Shown: piece after piece, positions 41,801 through 53,761 of the stretch
How the letters are laid out: each line of letters begins with the position of its first letter
Numbering within the stretch: the stretch's first letter is position 1
Source: Lumbricus terrestris
Lineage: Eukaryota > Annelida > Clitellata > Crassiclitellata > Lumbricidae
DNA length: 64,000 nucleotides
Assembly: GCA_949752735.1 (NCBI GenBank)
Contig: OX457046.1
Span: forward strand, 31,157,816 to 31,221,815
Direction: 5' to 3'
Position numbers and translations under genes: made by a program
The notes under the pieces: generated by a model
Told to the model about the DNA's origin: nothing
What the model saw: the letters and a program-made list of their open reading frames with translations, nothing else
The model's database searches: none

Positions 41801-44148
41801 TGTGTAAGGACAGGACTTGCGACTTCTGCGAATACGAGTTCTGCTTCCTCTGCCTGAAGCCTTATCCATGCAAGACGGATGTATGGGGTACCTGTAACGT
41901 GGCACCTCGTCAAACTCCAGCCCAAATTCGTCCCATCACGAAAGGAGAAGCCCGGTGGCAGATTACTGTTATCTATATCGACGGGAGTCGAATTCATCTG
42001 AATATACCTGCGGCAAGTTACAATCGTTTACTATGCAACTGATGCACCAGAAATTGTTTCTGTATATTTTCTTGTCTTGCCATGCAGGTGCTTAGGGGTC
42101 ATTGCATAATTACATAGCACTCGAGGGTGGGTTGGTGGTTGGGCGGAAGGGAGCACTGAAAACGTTATGAGAAGTTACATGGGTGGGTGGGTGGGGGTGA
42201 GCTCACCGTTACGTAACGTCTTTGTCAAAAGTTAAGTTATAAATTAATTTTAGATTAACATCGAATGTCACACTTTAGACATGATGTGATCGAAGTTTAA
42301 GTTTCGCAACATTGATTTAAAATGTAACAAATGTAGGCTCTATATATGCACGAAAAAGAACCGGCAGCAGACACCAGTTGAATTCCAGGTCAACATATCT
42401 GTTTCCCCGTCTCTGTTCTGCTATTATTTTGTGTAAACTGGAAATTGCTGTTCAATTGCTTGGATCTTTTATAGTTACCAATGGAACAACGTGGTTGACC
42501 TAATTTTCATTGGATTCCTAGCTGACACCGAAGAACCCCTTTGAAGCATTTTTTTTAGTGGAAATGCGACCATTTAAAATTAAATTAGAGAAAGACAAAG
42601 AAGATGGATCGGGCACACACTCAGAGGAGACTCGATGCTGCGAACAATCATAGAGGGGAAAATGGATGGAAAAAGAATGAGAGGCAGACCAAGACAAAGA
42701 CTGTTAGACTGGATGATGAAAGGATGAAAGATGGCTATCAGAAGCTGAAAATGAAAGCGCAGAACAGAGAAGATTGGAGACGTCAAACATTCGAACCTGC
42801 CTAAGGGCAGAGCACGAAAAGAAGAAGAAAATTAATATTCAATAAAACAATGCAGTATTTCTATTAATAATAATTGAAGTGACTAAGCAAATAATTAGTT
42901 CATCTTAATTTTGATTAATTACAAGGCCTAATAAGGAAATTAGTCCTTGATTCTTTTCAGCAGTGTGTAAAATTTTAGCCTAGTCTTGAAATAAAAGTTA
43001 AAAATTGCATTTCAAATATGACTGTCATTCATATATAAAATAAAGCTTTCTGTATATTTCAAGCCTAGCCTACTGTAAAATTGTAATTTGCAGAAATATC
43101 GCTATGAAATTCTCATTCACAATTACGCGATCACATAGGCATAGTAGGCTCAAATCTTAACTCATTTTTCGTAACAATAATTACGTAACGCTGTTCTTCA
43201 ACCCACTAAGTACTTCATTTGTAAAAGATTGAATCAAAAAATTTTCTGGAGAATTTTTTCAACAAACTTTAGTGTAGCTATATAAATTGTAAGATTTACT
43301 GCTGAATTATTTTTGCAGGACTGCTTTGTCGATGAATTCTTTCGCATGCTCTATTCTCATCCAAAGGCCCCAAAAGTCTGTGGATACCGAGTTTATTTTG
43401 ATGGAGGTAAGATTTTTGAGTATTTGATTTATATAATTTGCTATTTTTATGTTGTTTCTGGTTCTGAGAAGTGGGAAATGAAAACACCTGGAATCCCTGT
43501 GGTGGTGATGGATCAGAAGTTAGCGTGTCCTCCGAAGACATTTGTGTCAAAATATTGAGAACGTTTTTGAGACCCTTTAGGAAATCGTTTTACCTGTTAT
43601 TTTTGAAAGATTATTTTCAAATTTAAGAAATTTCCTTGTTCAGAAATTTATTTGTCAACCTCTTAATTATTGATGTTCGACATTCGTATTTTGCCCTTGT
43701 CTATCTCTTAAGTGGGTCACCATAGTTTTCGGGAAATATTTATTTTTTTCAGTATTTATTTGTAAATTCCATAAATTCATGTTATATACAGCGGACCAGT
43801 TACACTAAGTAACATGTCTCCTTTTCAAAATAAATTATCTGAAGTCATCTATAAAACATTTATTTGACTGTAGGGTAATATTTATATTTGTTAAACATCA
43901 TTATTGCTAGCTAAAATTTGTTAACCGTTACGGTTTACTGCTTAGATCTGCTTTGTAAACTTGGAGCTTTTAACAAGAAGTAAATTTATGTCGTTGTGAT
44001 GTAATTCGATATGTAGTATAATTATTATCAATTAGCCTTTTATTTGTTTTAAGCACTATTGGACAATCGAGGAAAAAGGCGGCTCTCGGAGTATGGCGTA
44101 CAAAACAACAGCGTTCTACATTTGTTTATCCGTCTAACAGGTGGTTAG
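38749..44148 (+). CDS. Gene 4: UBL-RBR-UBL protein (6 exons, 429 aa)
   Basis: Exons 38749-38835, 39577-39661, 40199-40435, 41315-42012, 43319-43406 and 44054-44148 (1290 nt). It uses the ancestral ATG (MLNCAKTETKWEISVIPAM). UBL-N ends VNGN, so its internal diglycine is lost. The acidic linker is one codon longer than in genes 1-3. RBR: IBR with CPKC, CSNC, FCWLC; RING2 with CPKC and catalytic Cys300 in VCKDRTC. UBL-C (351-429) is more diverged (RWQITVIYIDG) and ends IRLTGG. The promoter region resembles gene 5 rather than genes 1-3. GC donor after exon 4. Confidence 0.88.
38968..39428. mobile_element. Inverted-repeat element with GGTGTCACGAAATAGAGTA ends
   Basis: About 460 bp; left end GGTGTCACGAAATAGAGTA, right end TACTCCGTTTCGCGTCACC. 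The interior has C-rich CCCCCGGATAG words. Related, older copies lie between the RBR exon and the next exon in gene 1 (about 8410-10655, enlarged by a nested piggyBac-like element), gene 2 (about 25247-26050) and gene 3 (about 33940-34565). Gene 5 intron 4 lacks it (AGATGCCAGTGCAATAT). Confidence 0.68.
39577..39661 (+). CDS. Gene 4 exon 2 (UBL-N middle)
   Basis: 85 nt, NCTTAELYGEVKKHP to LIST; donor GTATGG, phase 1. Confidence 0.87.
40199..40435 (+). CDS. Gene 4 exon 3 (UBL-N end, linker, RING1 start)
   Basis: 237 nt after TTTCTCAG: EGDLEYSYNKHLSDYDI, VNGN, then an acidic linker ending DVFGFDNDTPRAIMACGHAV. Donor GTATGA. Confidence 0.9.
41315..42012 (+). CDS. Gene 4 exon 4 (RBR module and UBL-C start)
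   Basis: 698 nt. Carries RMYQPQE where genes 1-3 have RMQKxxxE, a feature shared with gene 5. GC donor (GCAAGT). Read-through adds ASYNRLLCN to 42042. Confidence 0.92.
42595..42840 (+). mobile_element. LINE 3'-terminal fragment, frameshifted
   Basis: Two frames together read LRTIIEGKMDGKRMRGRPRQ and then DGYQKLKMKAQNREDWRR, a familiar C-terminus of invertebrate non-LTR retrotransposon polyproteins. The tail CGAACCTGCCTAAGGGCAGA(GCACGAAAAG) matches the tail of the SINE at 53510-53762. Confidence 0.65.
43319..43406 (+). CDS. Gene 4 exon 5 (UBL-C middle)
   Basis: 88 nt after TTTTTGCAG, DCFVDEFFRMLYSHP and VCGYRVYFDG; donor GTAAGA, phase 1. Confidence 0.86.
44054..44148 (+). CDS. Gene 4 exon 6 (UBL-C end, IRLTGG stop)
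   Basis: 95 nt after TTTTAAG, LLDNRGKRRLSEYGV and LFIRLTGG, TAG. The acceptor AAG is weaker than the CAG/TAG of the paralogs. Confidence 0.84.
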
Positions 44149-46169
44149 CATTGCCAAAAGTAAGACAGACAGGACAGGAGGATGGTTGTAAATGTAGAAT
44201 TGGAAGATTGGGTTTTCCACATACATTTTCATTCAGTGCAGGAGTTGCATGGAGGAATTTAGTTTGGTACATGTGCAATTCATGATAACAGATGTTATCA
44301 TATGTGGTCTGCATTTTAAGGTTTTAATTGTTTTACGATTTACATTCATTGCAACACAGTGTTGTCTTAGTGAATTGTTTACTTGATTTTGTCGATGTTA
44401 GTTAATCTGTGACAATCTTGTATCTGCTACCTTCGTATGTACTCCGCAAAACAGACACCCAGCTCTACCCAGATTCTCCATTCTCTCTATAGTCCCAGTC
44501 ACTACTCAGCATTCACTTTCAGTTCGCTTACCGATTGATATCTCACACTGCACCTCAACTGTACAATGAGCGTCCTCTGAATTCCGCTTACTCTCAGTCT
44601 ACTCCATCAGTACGGCCACTCACCAACCAGAATCTGCTTCAGGCCCCTCTACTTGTCAAGCCACATTCTCTCCACCCCCAATTGAAGGCTCCCTTCTTCC
44701 TACCCTTACCTTTCTGTTTCTCCTCATCGTTAATGAGGCTACAGTGCTTGCCTTAGTAGCTGCCTCCTCTCTGACAACAGAGCATGCACATTGTGCACTC
44801 TGATGTGATGCACTCGCAAATGATCTGGTCCAGTTTGCTTATCTTTAGAGTTGTGCTCTAGAAATTAGGAGATTATAATTATACTGTTGAAGTTCAGTGA
44901 TTTGTTAGTAGCCAAATCAGAATAGTTTGTTTTCTTTAAGAAGTACCTTCTGTACTTTCATGAACCTTTAATGTTTAAGTGACCGTTCATTAACCTTCGA
45001 AGTGGTGTGCATAATTAGGCTTGCTATTAGTACTTAGATTTATTTTTATTTCCTGATTAACTGATGAGGAACGAAAATTTTGAGGTTAAATATTTGTTTG
45101 TATAAACCAGTGGATTTAATTTTTCTAGTTAATTTTGAGACAGTCAACTAATTATGTAGTTCGGCAAGAATCGTCATTTTAAAATATAATATTAACTATG
45201 TATGATTTTCTATTATTAAAATAGTTGCAACTTTGAATAAATTGATTTGAACCTTGGCCTGCTAGACCTACATACTGTCAAATTCTTTTGAACCTAACTA
45301 TCGAGTGAACTTTGTTAAGACTTGAATCACAAATACGAGATGCATTGAACGGATGCGTTCCATTTCGAATTTTGTAGCTGTGTGATTCTTGAAAAACATG
45401 CTATTATAAATGTGTTCTGCAAAGGTAACGTTTTTAGGTTTGTTGTTTCATGATTTACGTTCATTGCCAGTGTTATTTTTGTGATTTTTTAATTGATTAC
45501 ATGTGGATGTATGTTTATTCTGTGACAATCTGGTTTCTCAGTGGGCTATATAGCGAAATCCACCGAAGCAGGCACCCATCTCTACCCAATCTTCCTTTCT
45601 CCTCTCCCCAATCAATGCTTGCCTCAAGTTCTCCAATTAATCCATATTCCACTCTGCACCTCACTCTAGAACGAACATCCCCTGAATTCCACATGCTCTC
45701 AGTTGGAGTAGCGCTTCAAAAATTTGGAGATTATTAATCTGTTAATAAAGTTCTGTGATTTGTTAAAAGCTGAAGCAAAATGGTTTGTTTAGAAGTACGT
45801 TCTTTAAAAGACTGGTTGGTGTTCGTTACAAGATTCAATATTTTGATCTGGAAAAAATAATAGCTTCGAAGCCATTTCTCCATGTAACTTCAGCGGCGAT
45901 TAGTATTTTAGTTATGTGATGAAAATATTGATAACAAACCACGAAGTTGGATGACGGTTGAAAATCTTCAGACCAAAACAAGAAGCGGGATGATTTTTCT
46001 GATATTTTTAGTGCAATAAATGCGATGATTGATGCAAATTACAGTTTGCAGGGGGGGGGGTAATTTGAAACCTTTATGAACCGGACAGTCCGGTATTTAC
46101 ACAAACTGTCCGGCCGTTTAGTCACCGCAGTTTGGGTGCGACCATTACTTTTTTACCCGCCGTTTTGAC
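44149..46169 (+). other. 3' flank of gene 4 with an internal duplication
   Basis: The conserved 3'-flank block (CGATTTACATTCATTGCAA..., then CTGTGACAATC, and CACCCAGCTCTACCCA) occurs at about 44335-44760 and again at about 45440-45760. No gene is seen. A partial copy of the hAT end (GAACCGGACAGTCCGGTATT) lies at about 46079-46110. Confidence 0.55.
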
Positions 46170-47397
46170 TAGAGTTGCCAGGCGTCCGGTAATGAACCGG
46201 ACAGTCCGGTATTTACACAAACTGTCCGGTCAGAAATTTCAGACATTACCGGACATGGCTGTGTCCGGTAAATAATTATTGCTAGCAACAAGTGTTGGTT
46301 ACTTGCAGTGTTGTCTCTTGGGGCCATGAAAAGATATCTGCTTACGATTTTCCAACGTAAAATGGATTGCCTTGTGTAGCAGAGAAAATGATGCACGGAT
46401 CATACTTTGTACCTTGTGCATAGGCCTAAAGTTGGAGGGTTGACACAGAGTTCAGGTCGCAATTGAACCGAATCTCCGTGTTATAATGCCATATCTCTCT
46501 TCTCTCCGCATGTCTGTCTGTCTGTTTTTCGTCTGTCTGTCTCTCTCAGCACAATTGATCTCTCCCTCTTAGTATGTCTATCTCCTCTTTTCCCTTAAAC
46601 ACGGACGCTTGCAATATGTCTGTGCTTATCTGCCTTTCTATCGCTGTCTGTTTCTGTCTCTCTCTAACTGTGCCAATCTGCCACTCTATAGGCTCTCTCT
46701 CTCTCGCCTGTCCTATAAACCCCACACTGAGTAATTATTATTGTTTCGAGTACAAAGATTAATTCGCGTCCTAATGATCCGTTCACATTTTGCCTTGCAT
46801 GTCTATATATAGGTCAACTGGGTTATCTATATGATGGAACTGAGTGATAAAATTGTTAAATGTGTTTTTAATATTGTTTAATATCCGAATTCAGTCATTC
46901 GTTTTAGCGCCAAATTTTAAAATCAGCCACTATATAGATAGGCCTATGCATAATTTTATCCACCCTATACATTTATATTCCTGCACTTGGCTGAGTTTCC
47001 ACATTGCAACTTTCGAACAGTTTCCGGCACCGTATGTAATATATATATATATATATATATATACTAGCTGAATTACCCGATGCTGCCCGAGAAATATCGG
47101 CTTTCGCCCCCCCGCAACGTCTCAGCTCGCTCCTACTCCACCCTCCATCTTCCATCGCGTACACGCACACACATATATTATATATATACACAAATATATA
47201 CGCGCACACACACACACATATATATATATATACATACATAAATATATGCACACACACACATATATATATATACATAAATATATGCACACACACATATATA
47301 TATACATAAATATACACATATATATATATATATAATATGGCTCCGTAACGTGATGGCCATTGTCCGGTAATTTCCTGAAGGCAACCTGGCAACACTA
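46170..47397. mobile_element. hAT-like element with microsatellite interior
   Basis: Ends TAGAGTTGCCAGG and CCTGGCAACACTA with the 8-bp duplication GTTTTGAC (46162-46169 and 47398-47405). The interior includes CCGGACAGTCCGGTATTTAC, TCTGTC-rich DNA and (TA)n/(CA)n at about 47039-47335. No transposase is seen. Confidence 0.82.
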
Positions 47398-48308
47398 GTT
47401 TTGACGCCGATGTCGTAGAAAAAGAGTGGCTCCTCCTAAAAGTAACCTCCGCCCGGACTAACCCGGAGACTATATTTCGAAACAGATTCTGCCCCTCAGA
47501 GTAGGCCTAAGTCTCTCCCCCGGATAATATAATATTCTGAAATATTGTCTCCGGGAGAAGTGAATATTTCATCGACCGATAAAAAAGTCTCCCCTTCAAC
47601 GCAAAATATGCTACAGTCACATTATGCATTTATATAATCGTAATCGTAATCTCGAAACTTCTACAGCGCCCACAAAAGCCAAGTCGCGGGAACCAGCTTA
47701 TTCACAGGCGCTCAATCAAAACAAAATCGATAGGCAGCGGGTCAAGTCCGGAGAGTCAGGCAGGCAGATAGATGGACGGCTAAGGTGGGTGATGTTTAGA
47801 GTTGAAGTGGCGGGGGATGTAAGGAGAAGAAGAATCAGGATAGGATTTTTGAAAGAGCAATGTTTTCAGTTTTGAGTGAAAGACCTGTGGGGAGATAGCG
47901 AGAGGTGGAGTTCCCAAAGTGCACACCAATCAGAGACACTTCCAGTGCACTAGACCAAGAGAGAGAGAAAGTGGTTTTGACTTTTGAGACCACGAAAAGA
48001 GGCACTTGGTCCACCAGTTCACAAATAGGAACGCGTCGGAGGAAGCTGTTTTCACAATGCTGGGTCAGCGAGAGAAATTAATGCTCGCGTTTTAGCCATG
48101 GCACATAGGCCTATTGCCTATGATGGCTGGCTTTAAAACATTTCATGCACAAGTTTACATCCTCACCGCCAGATGTAGCCACGCTCGTCGCTTTATGCCG
48201 GATATGGAAGTTTTTGTGAGTTACCATTTCTGTTATACCAGTTCCTTGGCGGAATCTTCGAGCGAATTTAACTTTAGCGGAAATTTTTATTAATTATTTT
48301 AATACAGA

Positions 48309-48392
48309 ATGTTGAGTGCTGCAGAAACGGAAAAATGGGATATATCAGTAATTCCAGCTATGAATAAAACAATTATTGTGACTGTACCTAAG
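48309..48392 (+). CDS. Gene 5 exon 1 (UBL-N start)
   Basis: 28 codons, one fewer than genes 2 and 4; ends CCTAAG before GTTAGA. Confidence 0.85.
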
Positions 48393-51252
48393 GTTAGAAG
48401 TTGTATGATTATATATCCGCCCTATACTATGCTCGGCTTTAAAACAGCATCCACAATAGCTACATAATGTTGTTCATGCGAAACTTGACTATTATAATAA
48501 TTATTCTCTCTTTCTATATATTGATATCACCCAAATAAACCGCCTCCACGATAAGGCTGCCAACTTTTGATTTTGCCATTCCGGGACGCCTTCAGCCACT
48601 CGATGTGCTATGACCAATTTACACAATCTAGGCCTACAGAAGCGCATAATGTAACAAAAGCTGTGTCAGCCCAGTATATAATCTACATCTACAATCTACT
48701 AAAAAGTCCTTGATGATTTCAGACAAATAAATCATCAAAAGACACTTAATTTATATTATAGCCTAAATTTAAGACAAGAATCAACATCAAGAAGAAGCAT
48801 TTCAAACTCCAGTCACGTAGGCTTATCAGAGTATAAGACTTATGAGCCCAAATTGAGGAAAGTTCTGCGACCGGAGAGCAGAATTTATATTAAACTTAGA
48901 ACCTATACTAATAATTATATTAAAGGGCCCAGTTTTATGTGCAGTTCCAGAACACTGGGCACAAAGTCGCAGAAATCAGCACATGTCAGTTGTGCTTTAA
49001 TAAGCCGGTGAACTCTCGGTGCTCCGGTAATTGCGATTGTTAGACAACACATCGCGTTCATAATGCTGAAAGCTCTCTCGCAAAAAACATTAAAACTGGA
49101 CACAATATGCTAAACCGAAAACCGAATAGGCCTATCAGTGATTTGTAAAGTTTTGAAGACTTTAACTCCCGATGTTCAGCCAACAATTAATGTAGGCCCT
49201 AATGCATATAAATTATGTCTGATAGAGAGCAGAACATAAAAATCATCGTACAAATGGCTGAGTTTAGTAAGCAAAAATCAATAGGAACAATAATTGCGTT
49301 AAGTGGATTTCGATCTGGACCAAATTCCGGGACAATTTGAGATCAATCCGGGACACGGGACGCACAGAGTCGATTCCGGGACTGTCCCAGCGAATCCGGG
49401 ACGGTTGGCAGCCCTACTCCACGATATCCAGGATGTCATCGTCCGTGCTGTAACCAAACCCCAAAACGTCACCACATCACGCCTGTCCTAATATCACTTC
49501 ACTAGCTCAAAAGTACCAGAACGCATAGAATACAAGCCCCTGTCACTCACTTACAATGGATTTCAATCATCCCAGCATTCGATCTTCGTCACTTGTTCAC
49601 CATCGAGCCACTTCGTATTTAATTTCTGTGTCGTGTATTTAATTTAACTCTGAATAGTTTTTGGGGAGTTTGGCCGCTTTCTACAGAGCTGTTTTGGAAA
49701 ACTGGCTTGTGTGTATTTTCTGCGTTTTCGGGGATTAACCTCCCACCCCCGTTTTGAAATTCTGAGATACAACACTGCAAACAAAATAAAAAAACTGGTC
49801 ATGTTGTTGATGGTGGTGCTTCCTTCATTCATTCAATTGAATTCATTTCCTTAATTCGCTTGTTCAATTGTTATGAGCATCCACTGGTGCATATATCATA
49901 ATTGATAGGTTATACTGTTTGCTTTCTATTTCATTCTCTGCAGAACTGCACAACTGCGCAACTGTACAATGAAGTGAAGAAGCATCCACTATCGCCAGTA
50001 GCTGTGCAACATGTTCTGATGTCCATTGGTAGGGTAATATTTCTTTGGTTTAATTCTCAATGAAAGTTCTTTGAGTATTGTGTGCAGAGCCGAGAAATCA
50101 CTACATTAACCAGAAGGGTCTCCTTTTTGCTTGCTGTCCGGTTAGGATTTACAGACATATCTGAGATCTGTAGGTCAGTTACAAGGTACCTCACTTGCAT
50201 GATGATTCACATGGACTGACTCTGTAGCCTACAATTTGTTGAACAATTCACTGACTTTGGAGCTTATGCACTTTGTTAATGGGTATAAATCTGTATGGAA
50301 AGCAAAGGCTATTTATGTCTGAACTTCTTTTTGGCTGCTACCTCATGACCATCGACTGTTTGAGCTCTAAATGATATGGAATCTGTTAAGGGGTATCCGT
50401 AACTATCAAATATAATGCTGTACATATGCTTGTGCTTTTTAAATTGCCGGCAAAATGCTGTTGCTTGATGAGAGCCATGGGTTCATCAGAAGGGTGTAAA
50501 TATATCATGCAAAATTTGATCATTTTAAAAATGTAATTATTAGCTTAGATTTCAACTATGAATGGCTTTAGAAACATATTTTCACATTTTAATTGTATTG
50601 AAACTAGTCAAGATGACCTTTACAACATTCAAAATATATAAAAAAAGGAAATTTTAGCAGTTTTGTCTTCTAAATAAATGCTCGTATTGTGTGGTTGAAA
50701 CCAGGATCCAAGAATGCTTACAACAGGCCCCATATCATGTGAAATTCATTCAGAGCCCAGGAGGCAATATTCCCCTACAAATCACAAGAGTGAGCGCCGT
50801 GGGTGACATGGTCTTTTACTTTTGGCACCCTCATCAGTGCCTGTGCCAATAACAATTTAAAACTGCTCCCTTAAAAATTCTGTGGACATCGCCCATGATG
50901 AGAGTGTCTTGAAGGTCTTCTAGATCCTAAGAAACGGAGGTGAGTGGAGTTTGTTAACTAGTGTGGTTTAGGATGAGTTTAGGGTGATGGTAGTACCATG
51001 GCATGAAGAGCTCACAAACGCCGGATCGTTTCCACTACTCTCCCCCTCCCAGAGGTTGGCTCAGCATTCCATTCGGCAGATGGTGTTTTTAAAATGTGCT
51101 GTAGGATTGGGTATGCCTTGCATGGCTGCCAGAAAGTTTGATTCAAATCCTGTTACACTTGTGATCATCGCTTAAAACTGAATTGTAATCATACTTCGAT
51201 GTGTCAGCGTGAAATCAAACAAAGAGTATTATTATTGTTATTATTATTTTTA

Positions 51253-51287
<35 letters not shown>

Positions 51288-53410
51288 CATCATTATTATT
51301 ATTGTATCAATAATTTACTTTTAGTTTGCCGAAATGCTTCTGTGCGTAACCATTGTATCACATCGTGTCTCTTGAGATGCTGAAATTTCTGGCATCTGTA
51401 ATAGATGGGTTTTTTTTTTCTCAGAAGGAGACTTAGAAAACAGCGAAAACAAGTATTTGTCAGACTATGACATCGAAAACAGAAGCACTATTCAACTGAC
51501 GGCAGAAGTCAGCGGTGGTTTATGGCCTGCAGATGACTACCCACCAGACACAAAACCCATCAAGACAGAGAAGTTGGAGAGGACCACATCCGACGATCAT
51601 CCGGATGTGTTTGGGTTCGACAACGACTCACTGCGTGCTATAATGGCCTGTGGACACGCAGTTGGTATGTTTTCTCAGCACAAACAAGTTTTTTTATAGT
51701 ATCATTGATTCTGTTACATAATGTTCTAAGTGACCTGAAACACATATATAAATGCATATACAAACACTGGAACCGCCTGCGCCCAGGCATCACTCCTCAA
51801 AGTTCTTATCTAACCTTAAAACTGCAGTGTACCTGTATATTGTATCTGACCATTTATAAAGCGCTTCTTGCGGCAAGAGCCTTTCAAAAGCGGTCTCTGA
51901 GAGAAAAGGCAGGTTTTGACTGTCCTATTTTGCCAAAGTTGGGTTAGGAGTGCTTCTGAGTAGCTAGTCTTTAATGTGCTATGTATAAGTGCTCAAAATA
52001 AATATAATACATGTTTAGATATTTTGCTGTGCAGCATTTTCTGCATACTTTAACCGATCGATACAGTTGTGAAATTTGTTTGCATCATTGGACCGGTTGC
52101 AAAATATGTGAAATTGTATTGTATTGTTTTGCATTCAGACATTTATGTGGTGCCTCTTGTAGAGTGAACTGTTCAGAAACCCTCACAGTGTGCAGGGTCA
52201 TGAGAGGATAAATATTTTTTGCGAAAAGAGTTTTTTTGCGAGAAGCATAGTTACCAAAGGTTGAATTTGAGAATGAGTAGATGGAGATAGTGCATTCCAA
52301 GGAAAGGGACTATTTGAGCTCAAAGACTGGTGTTCTAGTATGAAGAGCTAGAATACCTAGAATATCAAGTCTTTTTGAAAAGCAGAGTGTAGGGCCTACA
52401 ATGCAAGCAGTGACGTCGGTTCCAGCTATATATATATTATTTCAGCAGGTCGCTTCAGGTCCAGATTTGTTCAGCAGGTCGAAGAAATTAAATGTAGTGA
52501 AGAAATTAAAACTTCAGTCACAAGGCAAGTCATGAGTAAAATAGGTAAATCAAATGACCTGCCGCAACCTATAGTAACGTCACCACTGGACGGAAGCAAG
52601 CTGAAAGAGGCCGTAATATTACCAGCTTCATATATCGGGGGCAAGATCCTGTTGTATATGAATGACCAATATGAGGAATTATTGATTGAACTCTTTCAAA
52701 GGCTTAAATCCGATTTAATATATGAGAGAGGGACCATAGTTCAGAAATGCAGATTGCAATCTCTTCCAGAATACTCTGAGCTGCCCCGATTCGGATTATT
52801 GGCTGTTGCCAATGCCTGTGAAAACTAGTATTCTCTTCTCAAAAGGTGGCAACCTACCTAAATATTATTATTAGATCTACCGTAAACTATTTTGAAATGG
52901 TTTCTTTGTCAGTAGCTGTTGGTATCTTCAGTAGAGCTTATCTGTGCATTCTTGCTGATTAATTTATGCATCTTACACTCAATAAATATGTGTGTTATAG
53001 TTTTGTATGATGTGATGCATGTGCCCATGTGAGACATAGAGTAACTCACAGACGTTATTCAAATGGTTCCATGAGAAAATGTCGCACAACGAAATGTTGC
53101 CGACAAAATGTCACCGAGGCAATATGTCGCAAGACAAAATGTCGCCGATAAAATGGCACAATCGTAAATGAATAAAACAGGTTTTTTTTGCACAATTTGA
53201 CCACTTAAAAAACCATCGAATGAACTTGTTAATAGTAGTGTCAACGGACACACATTCCAACTAAAAATGTCAACGAAGAAAGCTCGCAAAAATTCAACAG
53301 CTAAAAAGTGTGCGAACTAACTCTCATTCCATGAAGTTACTAATAGGCTAAAGCTACAGTGATGTTAATATTAAATGTGTAAATGTGTACGAAAATGTAC
53401 GTGATGAATG

Positions 53411-53464
<54 letters not shown>

Positions 53465-53726
53465 CACAAAGTGTGCAAACAGACTATGAATACATGTTAC
53501 ACTAAAGCTACTGGCCTAGTTAGCTACACCGGTAAGCGACAGCTGCATTCGTCTGTTGGTTGCAACGGACTGCGGTTCAAACCCCAGGCTGGGAGTTGAC
53601 ATTCAGAGATTTAGATATCTCGGGCTAGCACATGTGGGACGCAGGGGCGCAAGCTCCTGCGGAGCGACCTCACTCATCTCATCCCCAGGGGCGTAACGCC
53701 AATGAACCTGCCTTCGGGCAGAGCAC

Positions 53727-53761
<35 letters not shown>

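Noticed and set aside
42604..42804. Basic Lys/Arg-rich host protein
   Set aside because: The two overlapping frames together match a LINE C-terminus, so it is a frameshifted retrotransposon remnant.
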